Source: Lateolabrax maculatus
Taxonomy: Eukaryota; Chordata; Actinopteri; Acropomatiformes; Lateolabracidae
DNA: 64,000 nucleotides
NCBI GenBank assembly: GCA_031216445.1
Contig: CM062202.1
Location: 16,691,501 to 16,755,500, forward strand
Reading direction: 5' to 3'
Shown: positions 1 through 11,900 of the stretch, in pieces
How the letters are laid out: each line of letters begins with the position of its first letter
How positions within the stretch are numbered: the first letter of the stretch is position 1
Translations under genes and position numbers: made by a program
The notes under the pieces: model-generated
What the model saw: only the letters and a program-made list of their open reading frames with translations
What the model was told of the DNA's origin: nothing
Database searches by the model: none

Positions 1-633
1 CTGAGGCCTTGCACAAAAGGGAAAGTGGGGTCAGAGGATTTAGAAATATTTAAATATGAACTTTTTAGGGGAAGAAAGCCTGAACAATGATGTTTTGTTG
101 TTTAAATTGTTAGAATTTCTGTGGGACAATATGAGAAGAAACCTGCATGTTTGCCAAGGTTGTATAACCGGAGAAGATGTTATATTCTTCCTTCCCAGAA
201 TGTGAATTCTCCGCAGGCGTCCCGTACTTTAAGTGCTTGGATTGATTGTAATTCACTACGGGTCGGAGTGCAGCTAGTGAACGACTTTAGAGTGTCGGCC
301 TGGAAGGACTAAAAATGGACTGAGGGGGTTGGTGGAGCGAGCAAGGTTAAAGGAACAAGTAGCATATCTGACTTGAAATAACACTTGCAGTTGCCGTTTA
401 TTTTTTTAAGGCCTGTCAGTCAGCTTTAGAAACTGTAGTTGCAGAGGGAAAAAACATACAAAGGTTTGCTTGAATTTCAAATATGCTCAATAAAATTATT
501 TCTCTCTTTCTTTCTTGGCATTTGCAATCACACTGAGAGAAAGGGGGTATAGTATTTGGACTTTTGAGATTCGGTTTAAATGAATGGTTCAGCGTTTTGG
601 GACTTGCGCTTATTCGCTTTTGATAGCGTTAGA

Positions 634-913
634 TGAGAAGATTGATACCACTCTCTTGTCTGCACGGTAAATATGAAACTACAGCCAGCAGATGGTTAGC
701 TTAGCTTAGCATAAAGATTGGAAACGGGAGAAACAGGGAGAAACAAGATATAACATGTTAATTAGGGAGCTTTGGAGGCACTTGTGGATTTTGTTACCCT
801 TGGACGGAGCCAGTCGTTCCCCCCCCGTTCCCAGTCCTTATGTTAAGTTAAACTAACCAGCTGCTGGCTTCATATTTACTGCACAGACATGAGCGTGGTA
901 TCAATCTTCTCAT
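634..913. mobile_element. Non-autonomous TIR element (MITE-like), fold-back arms
   Basis: The left arm (634-727) contains GAGAAGATTGATACCACTCTC, GGTAAATATGAAACTACAGCC and GTTAGCTTAGCTTAGC. The right arm (about 824-913) contains their diverged reverse complements (GTGGTATCAATCTTCTCATC, AAACTAACCAG, GCTTCATATTTACTGCACAGAC). This forms a fold-back structure of about 280 bp with no coding capacity. Outer ends probably start near 565 but are eroded. The same family recurs at 2,580 and 58,560. Confidence 0.75.
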
Positions 914-1097
914 CAAACTCCCAGCAACAAACCAGGAGAGCATGAAAATACTTTTGCGTAAACAAAAGAAAAAATTCCCAAGAGAAATGTCTAGTTTCAA
1001 AATGTTAACTTAAGCAGAGTAAACACTAAACAGTAACGTGTTTAAAAGTAAATGTTTAATAGCTGTTGGTCTAACTAGTGCACTATTCTGGAAAACC

Positions 1098-1225
1098 CTC
1101 CATGGTGCACAGGTTCAAGTCCCTGCCACCTGCCAGGCCCTCACATTTCTCCCTCTTCTCTTTCCCTCCTCCTCTCCTTCGCCTCCGTACGGTCGGAAAA
1201 CTAATAAAACACTGAAGGAGGGTGG
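1098..1225 (+). mobile_element. tRNA-derived SINE remnant
   Basis: CAGGTTCAAGTCCCTGCC matches a tRNA B-box. It is followed by CT-rich sequence and CTAATAAAACACTGAAGG, a tail type shared by common fish SINEs. The head is missing. Confidence 0.4.
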
Positions 1226-2454
1226 ATTGCTTGCTCTTCTTTGAAACAAAAAAAAAAAAAAAGAAGAAAATGAAGGAGAGGATTATTCTTCACAGCTGTG
1301 CAGCTCTGAGGCCGTATCTAAGGAGCCGCCACCGGAGAGGTCAGCCCTGTCGCAGTCTCACACTAGCCTTTAAATCAATCACATGTCAAGGCTGTGAATA
1401 GCAGGCCAATAAGCTCAATTAACACCAAAATACTCTGAATCCGTGCCCTTCTGCCGCCCATCACCACCTCCTGGGAGAGGCGTCTCAGATCTCAGGACAT
1501 GAGAAGACACCGACAGGCCGACCCACCGTAGCTGCCCGCCCAGCCGCGGCCTCGCAGCCACGGACGGCCCCTATCAAGCTATAGCCACATAACTTAAGCC
1601 TGCACTCGCACACAAACAGCTCGCTGCCTATTTATACATCACATCCTGGCAACGCACATGGGAAAACAAGACCCCTGCACTATCAGTGTATCCAGTGTTG
1701 TCTGCCTCTCACCGTTCAGTCCCCGTCTGATGTCAGAGGGGACAGAGACATAAGATAGCTGCTTAGGATAGCTGAAAGATGGCTGCTTTAGATAGCTGGA
1801 GATACCAAAACAACTTGATTATGCTTTTGGCAGCAGGGAGCAGTTGTTGATATTCCAGACGTCGCATTCCCTGCCGACATTCCTGTTCGTGTAATTGTCT
1901 CTAGCGTCGTGTTATCAAATCATTATCAACACGAGTTCGCTACAATAAAACAGCAGGATGGTATGACTTAACTCTGCCTGCGGTGCTTGGTGCTGCACTG
2001 TGAAATAAAAAGACACAAACAATTCTTTAACCGCTGTTCTTTATTGGGATACTGATTCAACTGATACCTCGATCAAAAAAAGACTCCACAGCACAAATAG
2101 ACAATGCAACGTGATTAACATGTGGCAGGCAAAATAGCAGGAGCACCTCACAGTATACTGAAATCCAATATACATTAATATATCTGCAAGAAATATGATG
2201 TGAAATTTAAATGTTCATGATACTCAAACCAAATTTAGACCCTCAGTGAAGGCTGAAAACTCTTAAGACACCATTAAGAGAAGAAAATGGGCCTATTCAT
2301 TGAGAAATCCCAGGGTGGTGTTGTATTACAAAAGGACATCTGTGTAATTCATGTAACTCATGTTTCATGTTCTCATTATCACAAAAATAACTATTCTGTT
2401 AATAACAATCATTATACACAACATACCCTATCCTATACTTGGGGTTTAAGATGT

Positions 2455-2545
2455 TCTTCCATGTAATTGCAATGTTCCTGGTTCGAGTCCAGCCGGGTTG
2501 CAGCGCTCCACTTTCTCTTTTTAATGAATTATAAGGTTTGCTCTT
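2455..2545 (+). mobile_element. SINE-like fragment with B-box
   Basis: CTGGTTCGAGTCCAGCCGGG is a close tRNA B-box match, followed by GCAGCGCTCCACTTTCTC. No A-box is recognisable. Probably a decayed SINE, not a tRNA gene, since no cloverleaf can be drawn. Confidence 0.35.
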
Positions 2546-2579
2546 CATCTTCGGAAAAGTGGTTTGATAAAATAATCTC

Positions 2580-2789
2580 AAAGGAATAGATCTACATTTT
2601 GGGAAATACACATCTTCACTTTCTTATCCAGAGTTGTATGAGAAGATTGATCCCACTCTCACGTCTGTGTGGTTAATATGAAGACTGGAAACAGGGGGAA
2701 ACAGCTACCTTGGCTCTGTCCAAAGGTAACAAAATCCACCTACGAGCACCACTGAAGCAATATTTCCCAAAATGTTGAACTATTCCTTT
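2580..2789. mobile_element. TIR element, 210 bp, 29-bp terminal inverted repeats
   Basis: Ends 2,580-2,608 and 2,761-2,789 are inverted copies at 27 of 29 positions; both carry AAAGGAATAG and ACATTTTGGGAAATA. The interior shares the GAGAAGATTGATCCCACTCTC motif with the element at 634-913, so it is the same family. No ORF for a transposase. Confidence 0.85.
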
Positions 2790-3569
2790 AACTTAAGGCC
2801 AACACACTACTAGAGTGTTTTGTCTAAAAATGTTTTAGCATTTAGCGTTTTTAAATACAGTTATTACAACACATCTTATAAAAGTGACTTGCAATTGATA
2901 AATGGAAAAAATAAAGGCTACAAGAGCATCTAAAACATGTTGATGTTTATAAAAGGTGTTGATATTGGTAAGTCTGTTTAGAAATTCCACTCTGTAACTG
3001 TAACTCCTCTGTAAATAGACTGTATATCATGTCTAATAAGGTTTGTGGGTGACTTTAGTGACACAGAGTGGCCTAACCAAACACACTTTATCAGTGTGTT
3101 GCGTTAACTGTCAGGACTGAGAGTATGTGACCAAACCCAGTCAGCAGCCCAGCATGGTTCCTCCTGTCTTATCCTGATTACTGCTTTATCTCTGTTTTCT
3201 TACCAGAGGAAACCTCCGACACGGCACCAGGAAGTTTGATCCTCCAGGCTTGTTTAGTTTAGAGCACTTCAGAGGTGGATCAGGAGTGATCACACAATGT
3301 GAGCCAGAAATGATACGCTCGGACTTAAGACAGGGTTTAAAATCAATTAGTTGTTATTGACTCACTTAGACTCTGCATTTAATCTAGTTGATCTTCTTTG
3401 ATCTTCGTAATCTGCATATCCCTTTTCTCAGGGACTCTCTGTTGGGAAATACGACATGTGCAGGCCAAGGAATCATAATTCACATATCATCACATGTTGA
3501 CTCATTCTGTGTTGCAGCCAAGTGTGTAGATATATATGTCCAGGGGAAGGGTTTGGGGTCCATTATAAT

Positions 3570-3790
3570 TATGATGATGAAGCACAAGTATCTCCGACCA
3601 TTTGCCATGTGTCTAAGCAGTTCGATTACAAGCTGTCAACCGTGGCCCAGCTGAAGAGAGAGAGCGAGAGAGGGACTCTGCAACGATGATGATGAAGCAC
3701 AAATACCTCTTGCCATTTGTCATGTTTTCATGTGTTTGACCATTTCAATTACATGCTGTCAGCTGGAGAGAGAGAGCGAGAGAGAGAAAA
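3570..3790 (+). repeat. Imperfect tandem duplication of about 100 bp with GA-rich ends
   Basis: A stretch beginning GATGATGAAGCACAA, then ACC/GCCATTTG and ending GAGAGAGAGCGAGAGAG occurs at about 3,570-3,672 and again at about 3,685-3,785 with scattered differences. The second copy runs into a GA microsatellite. Confidence 0.65.
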
Positions 3791-3840
3791 AGAGAGAGAG
3801 AGAGAGTGCATGAGAGACAGAGCGCATGCCAGAGAGAGTG
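3765..3840 (+). repeat. GA-rich microsatellite
   Basis: Interrupted GA repeats with short A-rich and GC interruptions; further GA-rich sequence runs to about 4,000. Long frames on the minus strand here are low-complexity artefacts. Confidence 0.85.
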
Positions 3841-6800
3841 CGAGTGACACATGTTACACAGAGTGAGTGAGGGGGGACACATGGTGGGGAGATAGAGTGG
3901 AAGAAAGAAAGCGAGGGCAGAGTTGCATGTGAGAGAAAGCTGGCAGCGGGTGGGGTGGGGTGGGGGGTTATATAGAGAGCGAGAGCGATTAGAGGACAAG
4001 CACAGGGGTATCAACTATCTTTGACCCTCCATCGCCTTCTAAAACCCTGCTCCGCCCCCACATCGGCCCACCCTGTAAGCCTCAGCACTGGTACGTCAAA
4101 CGAGTCCTATTTATAACCTGTGGATGGATGAGGGAATCAGGTGGACTCTTCTCTGGAAACTGTCCACATCTGAAGGGTGTGTGTATGTGTTAATGCAGAG
4201 ATGTGTGCGTGGAGGGGTGGGATGTCGCATAAGTGACTCTGAATGTGGACGGGAATGTGTCCCAAGACTTACTTATCCGTTGTACTAACGTGTTGAAAAT
4301 GTGAGAATAGAGACTGACTTCTTACTCTACAATTCTTTCTGTTTTGTTTGCTGCAGGATGGTCTCTTCTTTTTCTCTTCCTGTTTTTTTTTTTTTCTTTT
4401 AGTCTTTTGTTTTGAATGTTTCCGTATCTGCACCACAGGTCTAAGGATAAAGAGCGTTACATGTGTTACACGCTATAAGGCTGGATAAAATTGACTTGAC
4501 CTTATTCTTTATTTTGTATTTTATTTATCAATACAGTGAACAACACCATCTATCAATTTCTGTATCCAGTGCCGAGATGTTTTCAGCTGCAGTTAAATCA
4601 ATTTATTTCAAACATTTCCAGAGGTACTGAACACTATCAAAACTCAAGACACAGTCAGTGAAAAGAAGTCAAATCATCTCCGTTGCAGACCCTCACTAGT
4701 CCACCTACTCGATTCTTCTGGGGTTTCTAACATGTCACATGGTCTTCATTAGCAGATGGAGTTGTTCAGTTGTCACAGAGACTGACCTGTTGACGTGCAA
4801 ACTCAGAAGTAGTTCTAATTAAGTAACAAAAAGTCAGAAAAGGTGTTATGAATAAAATTATGATTGTGAGAATGTAAGTGGACCTTGAGTTTGGATTGTT
4901 TAGTCAAACTATTTTAAAGGTCAAAAATGAACTTTGGATTTCACTTCTGGTTGTAAAATGATCCTTATCTGATCCTTTATCTGTTTGAAATGTAACCTGG
5001 GAAATTGCTTCGATTTCCAATCAGTTGGAGACAGACAGACTGACCTCTCATTCGGGAGAAATTGATTGCTCATATTCTTGTTTATATAACTGCATGGTGA
5101 AATAACACAACCATGAGAATATGCAGAGACTATGATAGATGTTAATGACAGTAAAGTGTTTCATAATCTGCATAATTTACAATTTGAGGAGTTCTGTCTG
5201 CTTTTGCTTTGTGAAATTTGATAACACTGCTCCATTCAAGTGAAATATGCTTACAGAATAACACAAAGCTTTACATTAAAATGTTCTGACTTTCAAATAT
5301 GTTTAAGAATAACTGCATTTAAACAAATACAAACCAAATACAAACACAAATATAAAGGCAAAACTTTTTAAGAAACATAAATACCATGCTCCACGGCAGA
5401 GTGACCTGAATAAACATCAGATGTCAAACCTTAATGAATAACAACTTCAACAAACATGGAAAAAAATTGATGCTTTGACTGACAGGCAAAGTGATCTTTG
5501 TCATAATTCAAATGTGTTTCAGTCAAGTGACCTTTCATATAAGAAATGACAACAAGCCTGCAAATGTACATAAAATTAACCAAATGTAGATAATGTGCTG
5601 GAGCTGATTTGTGTTACTTCTCTTGATTTAAACATTTTCCAAACTTCAGCGTCATCTCATCCCCAGCAGTTCTGCTCTCCTCCTCCCTTCGGTTGCCTTA
5701 ATCAGTGGCGTGTGTGTGTCCCGAGGCCGAGGTGTAAGGCTAAACCTGCGCTAACACTGGACAGCTAATGGGCTCATCCATCATGGAGGAAATGAGACAG
5801 GCTCCGCTCCACGCTCTCTCTCTCTCCTCTCTCGGCTCTGTGTCGCTCAGCCAACTATTGAGTCCAGACACACTCACATACTTACAGGCAAAATTACTGC
5901 AAAGTTCTCCACCAGGGTATCCTTTCTTTATTATTCTAAGTGAACAAGGGGGCCCTTCATAGTCAACGTAATTTATCCAGTGTCTTATTTCGGAATAAAA
6001 AAGCTAAAAAATGAAGCGAAAGGAGCGAGAAGGTCAGTGTGGTTAGAAACCTCCAAACCTCAGGCCTTCCTGAGTGGCCTGAGTGTGGAACCGAGGCCAG
6101 AGGGTCATGAGGAGGCCCATTCAGTCCTGGCTCTGTTTTGACATGGGCGAAAACACAGATCCATCAGTAGGACTATTTACAAACCCCTTGCATTCCTACA
6201 AGATGTTCCCTTCTCAATAATTTTCTGGCCTGTAGTAGTTTTTTGAGAGGCTATGATACCAAAAACGTCTTGAAGATCTTATTTTGTCAACACAGAATAT
6301 TTTGAGGAAGGCATCTTAAAGTTGCCTAATGCTTCTTCAGTGCAACTGATGACACTAACATTTTTACTGGGGCTCCAGTACTCGTGGTGCCTGAGGAAAC
6401 AGGGTCTAATAAAATAAAATGTTTACAGCTTTGGTGTGAGCCTCATGTGGTACACATAAAAAAGAAACAATAGGGGTGTTTAGCCAAATACAATCAAATG
6501 TGCTTATTTAAAGTTGAAATTAAAAGTCATGTTCTCCAAATTTACAGAAGTTTCCATCCACTACCGCTATGCAACTATAAGAAGATAAGCGCCCTGAGAT
6601 AAACAAATGGTGGCGCTAATCCTCCAATCAGGTGCCATTGAACCATTGCAGAAGAAGAGTACGCAGTGAGATGCCGTCATTAGAAAAACACCAGTTAAAC
6701 TTCAAATAGTGGAAAAAATTGAGAAAATACGATGGAAATATGGCATTTATGTTTGTTTCCTATATTGACTTGAGGAATGTTACAGTTTCCTCATCTCTCC

Positions 6801-8477
6801 ACACAGATCTGATGTTTTCATCTGCCGATATTTTTTCGTCTCTTCTGTGGATGTTTAAGTCACATGCTTTGTTACTTCATGATTCATTCGATAAGTCTGT
6901 TTCCATTGCACTCGTATTTTTCTTTTATCCCTACACCAGCTTTTCCACCTTAGCCATCCTACCGTTTTTATGCACAAACTCAAAATACAAAAAACAAGTG
7001 AACGGAAATGCAGACATATTGTTTACACAAAATGATTTAATTCTCTTTTAAAAAATAGGGGGAAAAGTGGGCAGAATTCCGATTTTAGTTCTACTTTAAG
7101 AGATTTGCTTGGTTATTAGTGTATTTTATTTATGTACTGCTCATGCAAACATGTGCAGGTTTCATACAGATGGACGGACATGCAAACCCACGCAACTTTT
7201 GATGGTCAAAGACGTATTTGATTTGGTACCAAGTGCTATACCCAGAAGTCTGTCTGTTTTCCCTAAAGCAGGAAAATCATAAAAAGTCCAGGTTCCTAAA
7301 TTACTGTCACTCAAAGAGTTCCTTTCTCCTTCTCGCTCTCTCCCCGTCTCCATTCACTTCTCCTCCTGCCAGCCCCGCAGTCTCCGACCCTTTCCTGCTT
7401 CCACCAGCAGCAATGGGGGCTTTCTCTTGTTTCCTGGTGCTGGCGCTGCTGGATAAACACACAACCTCCCGCTCATATAAAGGCTCAATTCTTCTCCGTC
7501 ATGTTTAAATATGGATACAAAGAGAAACTTGTATGATAATTTTTGGCATATGGTGGTGGGGGTCAGCGGGTGGGGTGTGTGTGTGTATAAGAGGTGGGGA
7601 GGAGGGTGCAGGCTAGACAGAGTTCTGCCTTGTTCTGATACTTGTCTAAGATTTCGAGGTTTTTGTTTTATGCAAGACCAGGCCAACGCCATCTGACAGA
7701 GTGAGTGAGCAGCAGTTTGTGTTTGAGCGTGCCTGAAAATGTGAGGTTTAACAAACGGTTGGCTCCCTCCAGTCGAATGTGCTGATATGATAGGTGCTGG
7801 CAGGGTATGTGGCAGCATAAAGCAGCACTGTTATGGAATTGGGGTGGCATGTGAAAACACACTGAGAAGCCGGAGATTAAACAAAGACTTAATTGCAAAA
7901 CTCAAACGAAGGAGATCACTTCTCCTCTCCGATGGTGGGCCGTCTGTCCCCGAGCATTCAGCTATCTTTCATCTTTGATTTTGCGATGGAGTAATGGAAA
8001 TGGAGACAGAATCTGGCTGCTGGGTTGGAACATGTCAGAGATGACACGGATACTCTGGATGATACTGATTTCTGCTGATAGCCTGTAGATCACCTTACTG
8101 CCCCTCTGCCAACAGCAGCGCAGCGAGTTAAGTACAGGCCCCTGAGGAGAGTGATGTTACCCTCCGTGGATGCTTCAGAGGCTACAACAGCTTTCAGTTA
8201 TACAGCAAAGTAGCTGCAGGCTTTGAAAATATACAAGACTTGTTGGTTGTAAACTTTTTTGCTCAAAGCATTAAGGGTTCAGCGCAACGAGATGGGCTTG
8301 CGAAAGTCAGATCAGACTAGGCAGTGCTGATCAAGATGCTGTTAGTGTATTACCTAGATAACACCTCAGAGTGGCGTTTACATCATCATGCTCAAATGGC
8401 CTAGAAACATAAACCATTCAAGGGAGATAAGACGCTGGCTTATCAATGTTGGCTGACAGATTATACTTTATTTAAAC

Positions 8478-8970
8478 CACAGACTGCATATAAAGATGGA
8501 TGACGCGTCCATACTTCCTCCTGCTGTACAATAATGAAGCAAAAATATCCCGGATATGGGCGCTGCAATCTTGCTCTGGTGACGTCATTTGGAGCCAGAG
8601 TCTCTGCACAGTAGTGATCGGGGATTTGAGCCGCCAGGAGCCTCCGGGAACCGTGGTATCGAGGTCTCGCCCACACATACACCCACTGATTAGTACAGTT
8701 TACTGCAGAGCAACCCACTTTGTCTGGTGGTTATTCAAAAGTTAGCTAAAGTTGTTCTTCTTTCGATGTTCCTCCACTCCTCTGAGACTACTTCACTCAG
8801 ATATGTCAATCATGACGTCACACCCCGTTTTACATAGCATCAAATAAGTAAAACCACACTTATCGGAAAAATAAATACTAAAATTTGCCTCTCGGGGGGC
8901 CATCGAGAGGTTTTGGCTTCACTTTTGGGGAGTTGTCATGTCGTCCATATTTATATACAGTATATGATGT
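8478..8970. mobile_element. TIR element about 490 bp (MITE-like)
   Basis: The left end (8,483-8,504) and right end (8,941-8,962) are inverted copies at about 19 of 22 positions, with the core ACTGYATATAAAKATGGAYGAC. The interior is GC-richer (GATGACGCGTCC, TGACGTCATTTGGAGCC) and resembles a dispersed fish repeat I recall. No transposase frame. Confidence 0.7.
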
Positions 8971-11900
8971 GAACAAGTTTCCCGGCCCTCGCCATTATGT
9001 GTTAAGCAATGCACTGGCGCTCTGAAATGGATCAGAGCCCGTGAAAGTGCTTGACAATAACTTGACAACGAATGAACTTGCATGTCATCCGCTGATGAAG
9101 ACCTGAGATATGATTGGGTCATTTTGGATTGCACTGGCAAAAAATTTATTTTGCTGTGTAGATATGAGGTGGACATAGTGTTTGATGCTTATCATCACTG
9201 GAAATGAAAGTTAGAGGAAAAGCAACGCCCAAAACCATCAGATAGGAGCTGGCTCCGAGATTCTCTCTGGTGCGATTCCGGTGATAAAACAGGATCAGCT
9301 GGGATTTGAGTTGGATCAGGACTGTGACACTGGGAGTAGGTGGAGATGGTTGAAGAAGATGGGAGGATGTGGATTTTCCATGAGAGATAAAATGACAGCA
9401 GTGCATGGTAAAAAGGAGGAGATTAGAAAATCCTCTCTGTGTAAAGGGACTCTATCATTCATTGCAGGAATGCTGTATGCACTGCAGATTATTGTATTAG
9501 GACAACAATGAACACATGTGCACATGGAACTGTATATCTTAATAAATTCTGGTTGTTTTTGCACCAGTGTGAGGGATACCTATAATGATTGGCAGCCCTG
9601 CGCAGAGGTAATAAAGCAGTTCATTCTTCTGTCTGTCAGAGCATAGAGCACACATTCACCAGCCGCCAATGGACACAGCTTACTCTGGTTTGCTGAAGAG
9701 GACATATAAAAGTCTTGTTTCTTTTGTAATCGTCCCAAAAGCCTATTTGATATTTTAATCCCATCTCACCTTACCTCCGTCTCTCAAAATGAAAACTCCA
9801 AAGATCCGGAAAAACAACACATTAGTTTACATTTGGCCAAAGCTTTTCCATTTTGACTTATTCCAGTGAAATGAATGAGTGTTTCTGTTTTTGTGGAATA
9901 TGTAAGAAGTCCACATCAAATGGCGTATAATTACTCATGCTCGTTTCAGGGGAACTATTGACAATCACAGCCACAGTTGGATCTCTGTACTAGATTTCCA
10001 ACAAGATAAAACTCCAAAAACTCTTTATTCTACAGAGCAGGCGTTTCCATCTGATTACTGGACTGGTTTCTGGACTGGAGTCTGGACTGTTGAGTTTTGA
10101 ACAAACTACAAAAACCCACTATCTCCCACTGCCCATGCTTCATTAATCTTCATCATCGTGTTCATCAGAGGAGAAGGAGCAGCATGTCACTGACACAGAG
10201 TAGCAGAAATACCAGAGATGTCTTTATCTGGGGTGGCTTGTCTGAGCAGTGACCTTTTGTAGCATTTTGAATTCATTCACATTTAATCTGGTTGTAATTA
10301 TATCAGTGCTCAGCAAAGAAAGGAGGTTTATGCCTTTTAACTCTACTGTAGATGAGTGTGTTTGTGTTGGGTCACCTCATGCCCTCATCTAGCACTGAGG
10401 CACGGAGGGAGATTAGGAGACGTACTGTAGGGAGGATGATGTGAGATAAAGCGCCCCTATGCCAAACTGTATACCAGAAAACTGATCTCAGAGATAATAA
10501 AGATCTAAAACACTGATGTTCAGATTTCGAGTGGGTAACTCTGACGCATAACAACCTCCTCGGTGCAGCGGGCATGAAAGGAAAACCTTGAATGATTTTG
10601 ACATGTGGAGGAGTTAGAGATATGGCCAGTGAAAAAGGCAGGAAGAAAACAGACGAGGCCTTTAGTGTTCCCAGTGAGACTCGTCAGGAGTTTTATGTTG
10701 TCTGTTTGGTAGGGAGGGTTGTGTACACAAATATATACATGACTCTCTGACTAGTTATACAAAAGTTATTTTCTTTCACTCTTGTGTCACTATAATCACT
10801 GAAGAATGACAGTTTAAAAAAAAAAAAATTCTTGTTATCTTAAACTTCCAAGCAAAATAACCACACTTCTGTGGTCAGATGTTTGGCTTATATTGTGTTG
10901 TCATTTGCATTTAAGAAGTTAGATCACTGTAGCCTGAAAAAGTAAATCTCTAATTTCAAGTCTTTCAAATTAAACAACAAAACATGTTTGTCCATGCCCT
11001 CTGTAACAACACATACAGTAGAAGCATTTTCTGATCTGACGCTGCTATCGGCAGGCCAATATCTGTGCTTTCCAAAACCGTTGCAAATCACTAAGAAGCT
11101 TTGTGGAAGTTCAATCAGGAAGACTATCTTCAAGCTATATTTATTCTCTCTTGCTATCATATTGTTGCAATCAAACTTTAAAAGTGTTCCCCTCTCTGCT
11201 GCTGTCACCAGTACGAAATCGTTCGACCCTCCTCCACCCCATTCACCTCCAGTTTCATCATCTTCCAGCGAAACAGGTCTGAGCTCATCAGATGCCCGCT
11301 CCTCATCACATCTATCTAGATCATTTTTCTCATTTTTATTGTGCACGTGTCAATAAAATTTTTGTTCACTCTCAATGAATTCTCTCCTGATTGAAATTAA
11401 AAATACTTATATTAATACTAATATAAATACTAATACTATACTTGAGAAATGACTATGTAATAGAGCGTTGGTGAGTTTTATGGATATGGACAAAACTAAG
11501 TTTGAATGACGTAGGACACTGCTACGCTTTAACATTTTCATCGTTTTTTCTGTGCTCACAAATTTTTTGAAATCACAAAGGTTTCAACTTCTAATAGCAG
11601 GTGCTGTAGTGGATGCTGGTTAGTCTTAGAATATGGGACGTAAACCTCGAAAACTCGCTTAATTTGTTCAGAAAGACAGATGAAAGAAACGAGAGGATGA
11701 GATGGCACTGAGTTACAGAAGCTAGTGGAACAGAGGCTAGTCCGTTTGTCAGCAGCAACAGGCTGATCATCAGCACTGCACAGACCTGCTGTACTGTAAG
11801 TTATTACTTGGGGAGAAGGAGCCTTGTGATCTCACCGCACTCACTGCATTAATTGTATCTCATGTGCAGAACACAGTAACACAATTAACAGTGCAGAAAC

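Larger units (their letters stand above)
1..8460. other. Noncoding stretch, no gene recognised
   Basis: Apart from the listed repeats I see no supported exon. A GC-richer block at about 1,290-1,720 is not obviously repetitive and could be a conserved noncoding element. CTATTTATAA at 4,108-4,117 is a full MEF2 consensus. Between 4,500 and 7,000 the DNA is AT-rich and featureless to my reading. ORFs at 7,160-7,980 on both strands overlap one another and lack family features. Confidence 0.5.

Noticed and set aside
2480..2500. tRNA B-box match suggesting a tRNA gene
   Set aside because: No A-box at correct distance and no cloverleaf; SINE remnant is likelier.
7354..7818. 154-codon minus-strand ORF
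   Set aside because: No family features, no splice context, overlaps other unsupported frames.
10924..11346. 140-codon minus-strand ORF with an acidic N-terminus and overlapping 122-codon plus-strand ORF followed by AATAAA
   Set aside because: No domain recognised, AT-rich codon use, and both strands open over the same bases; kept only as a note.
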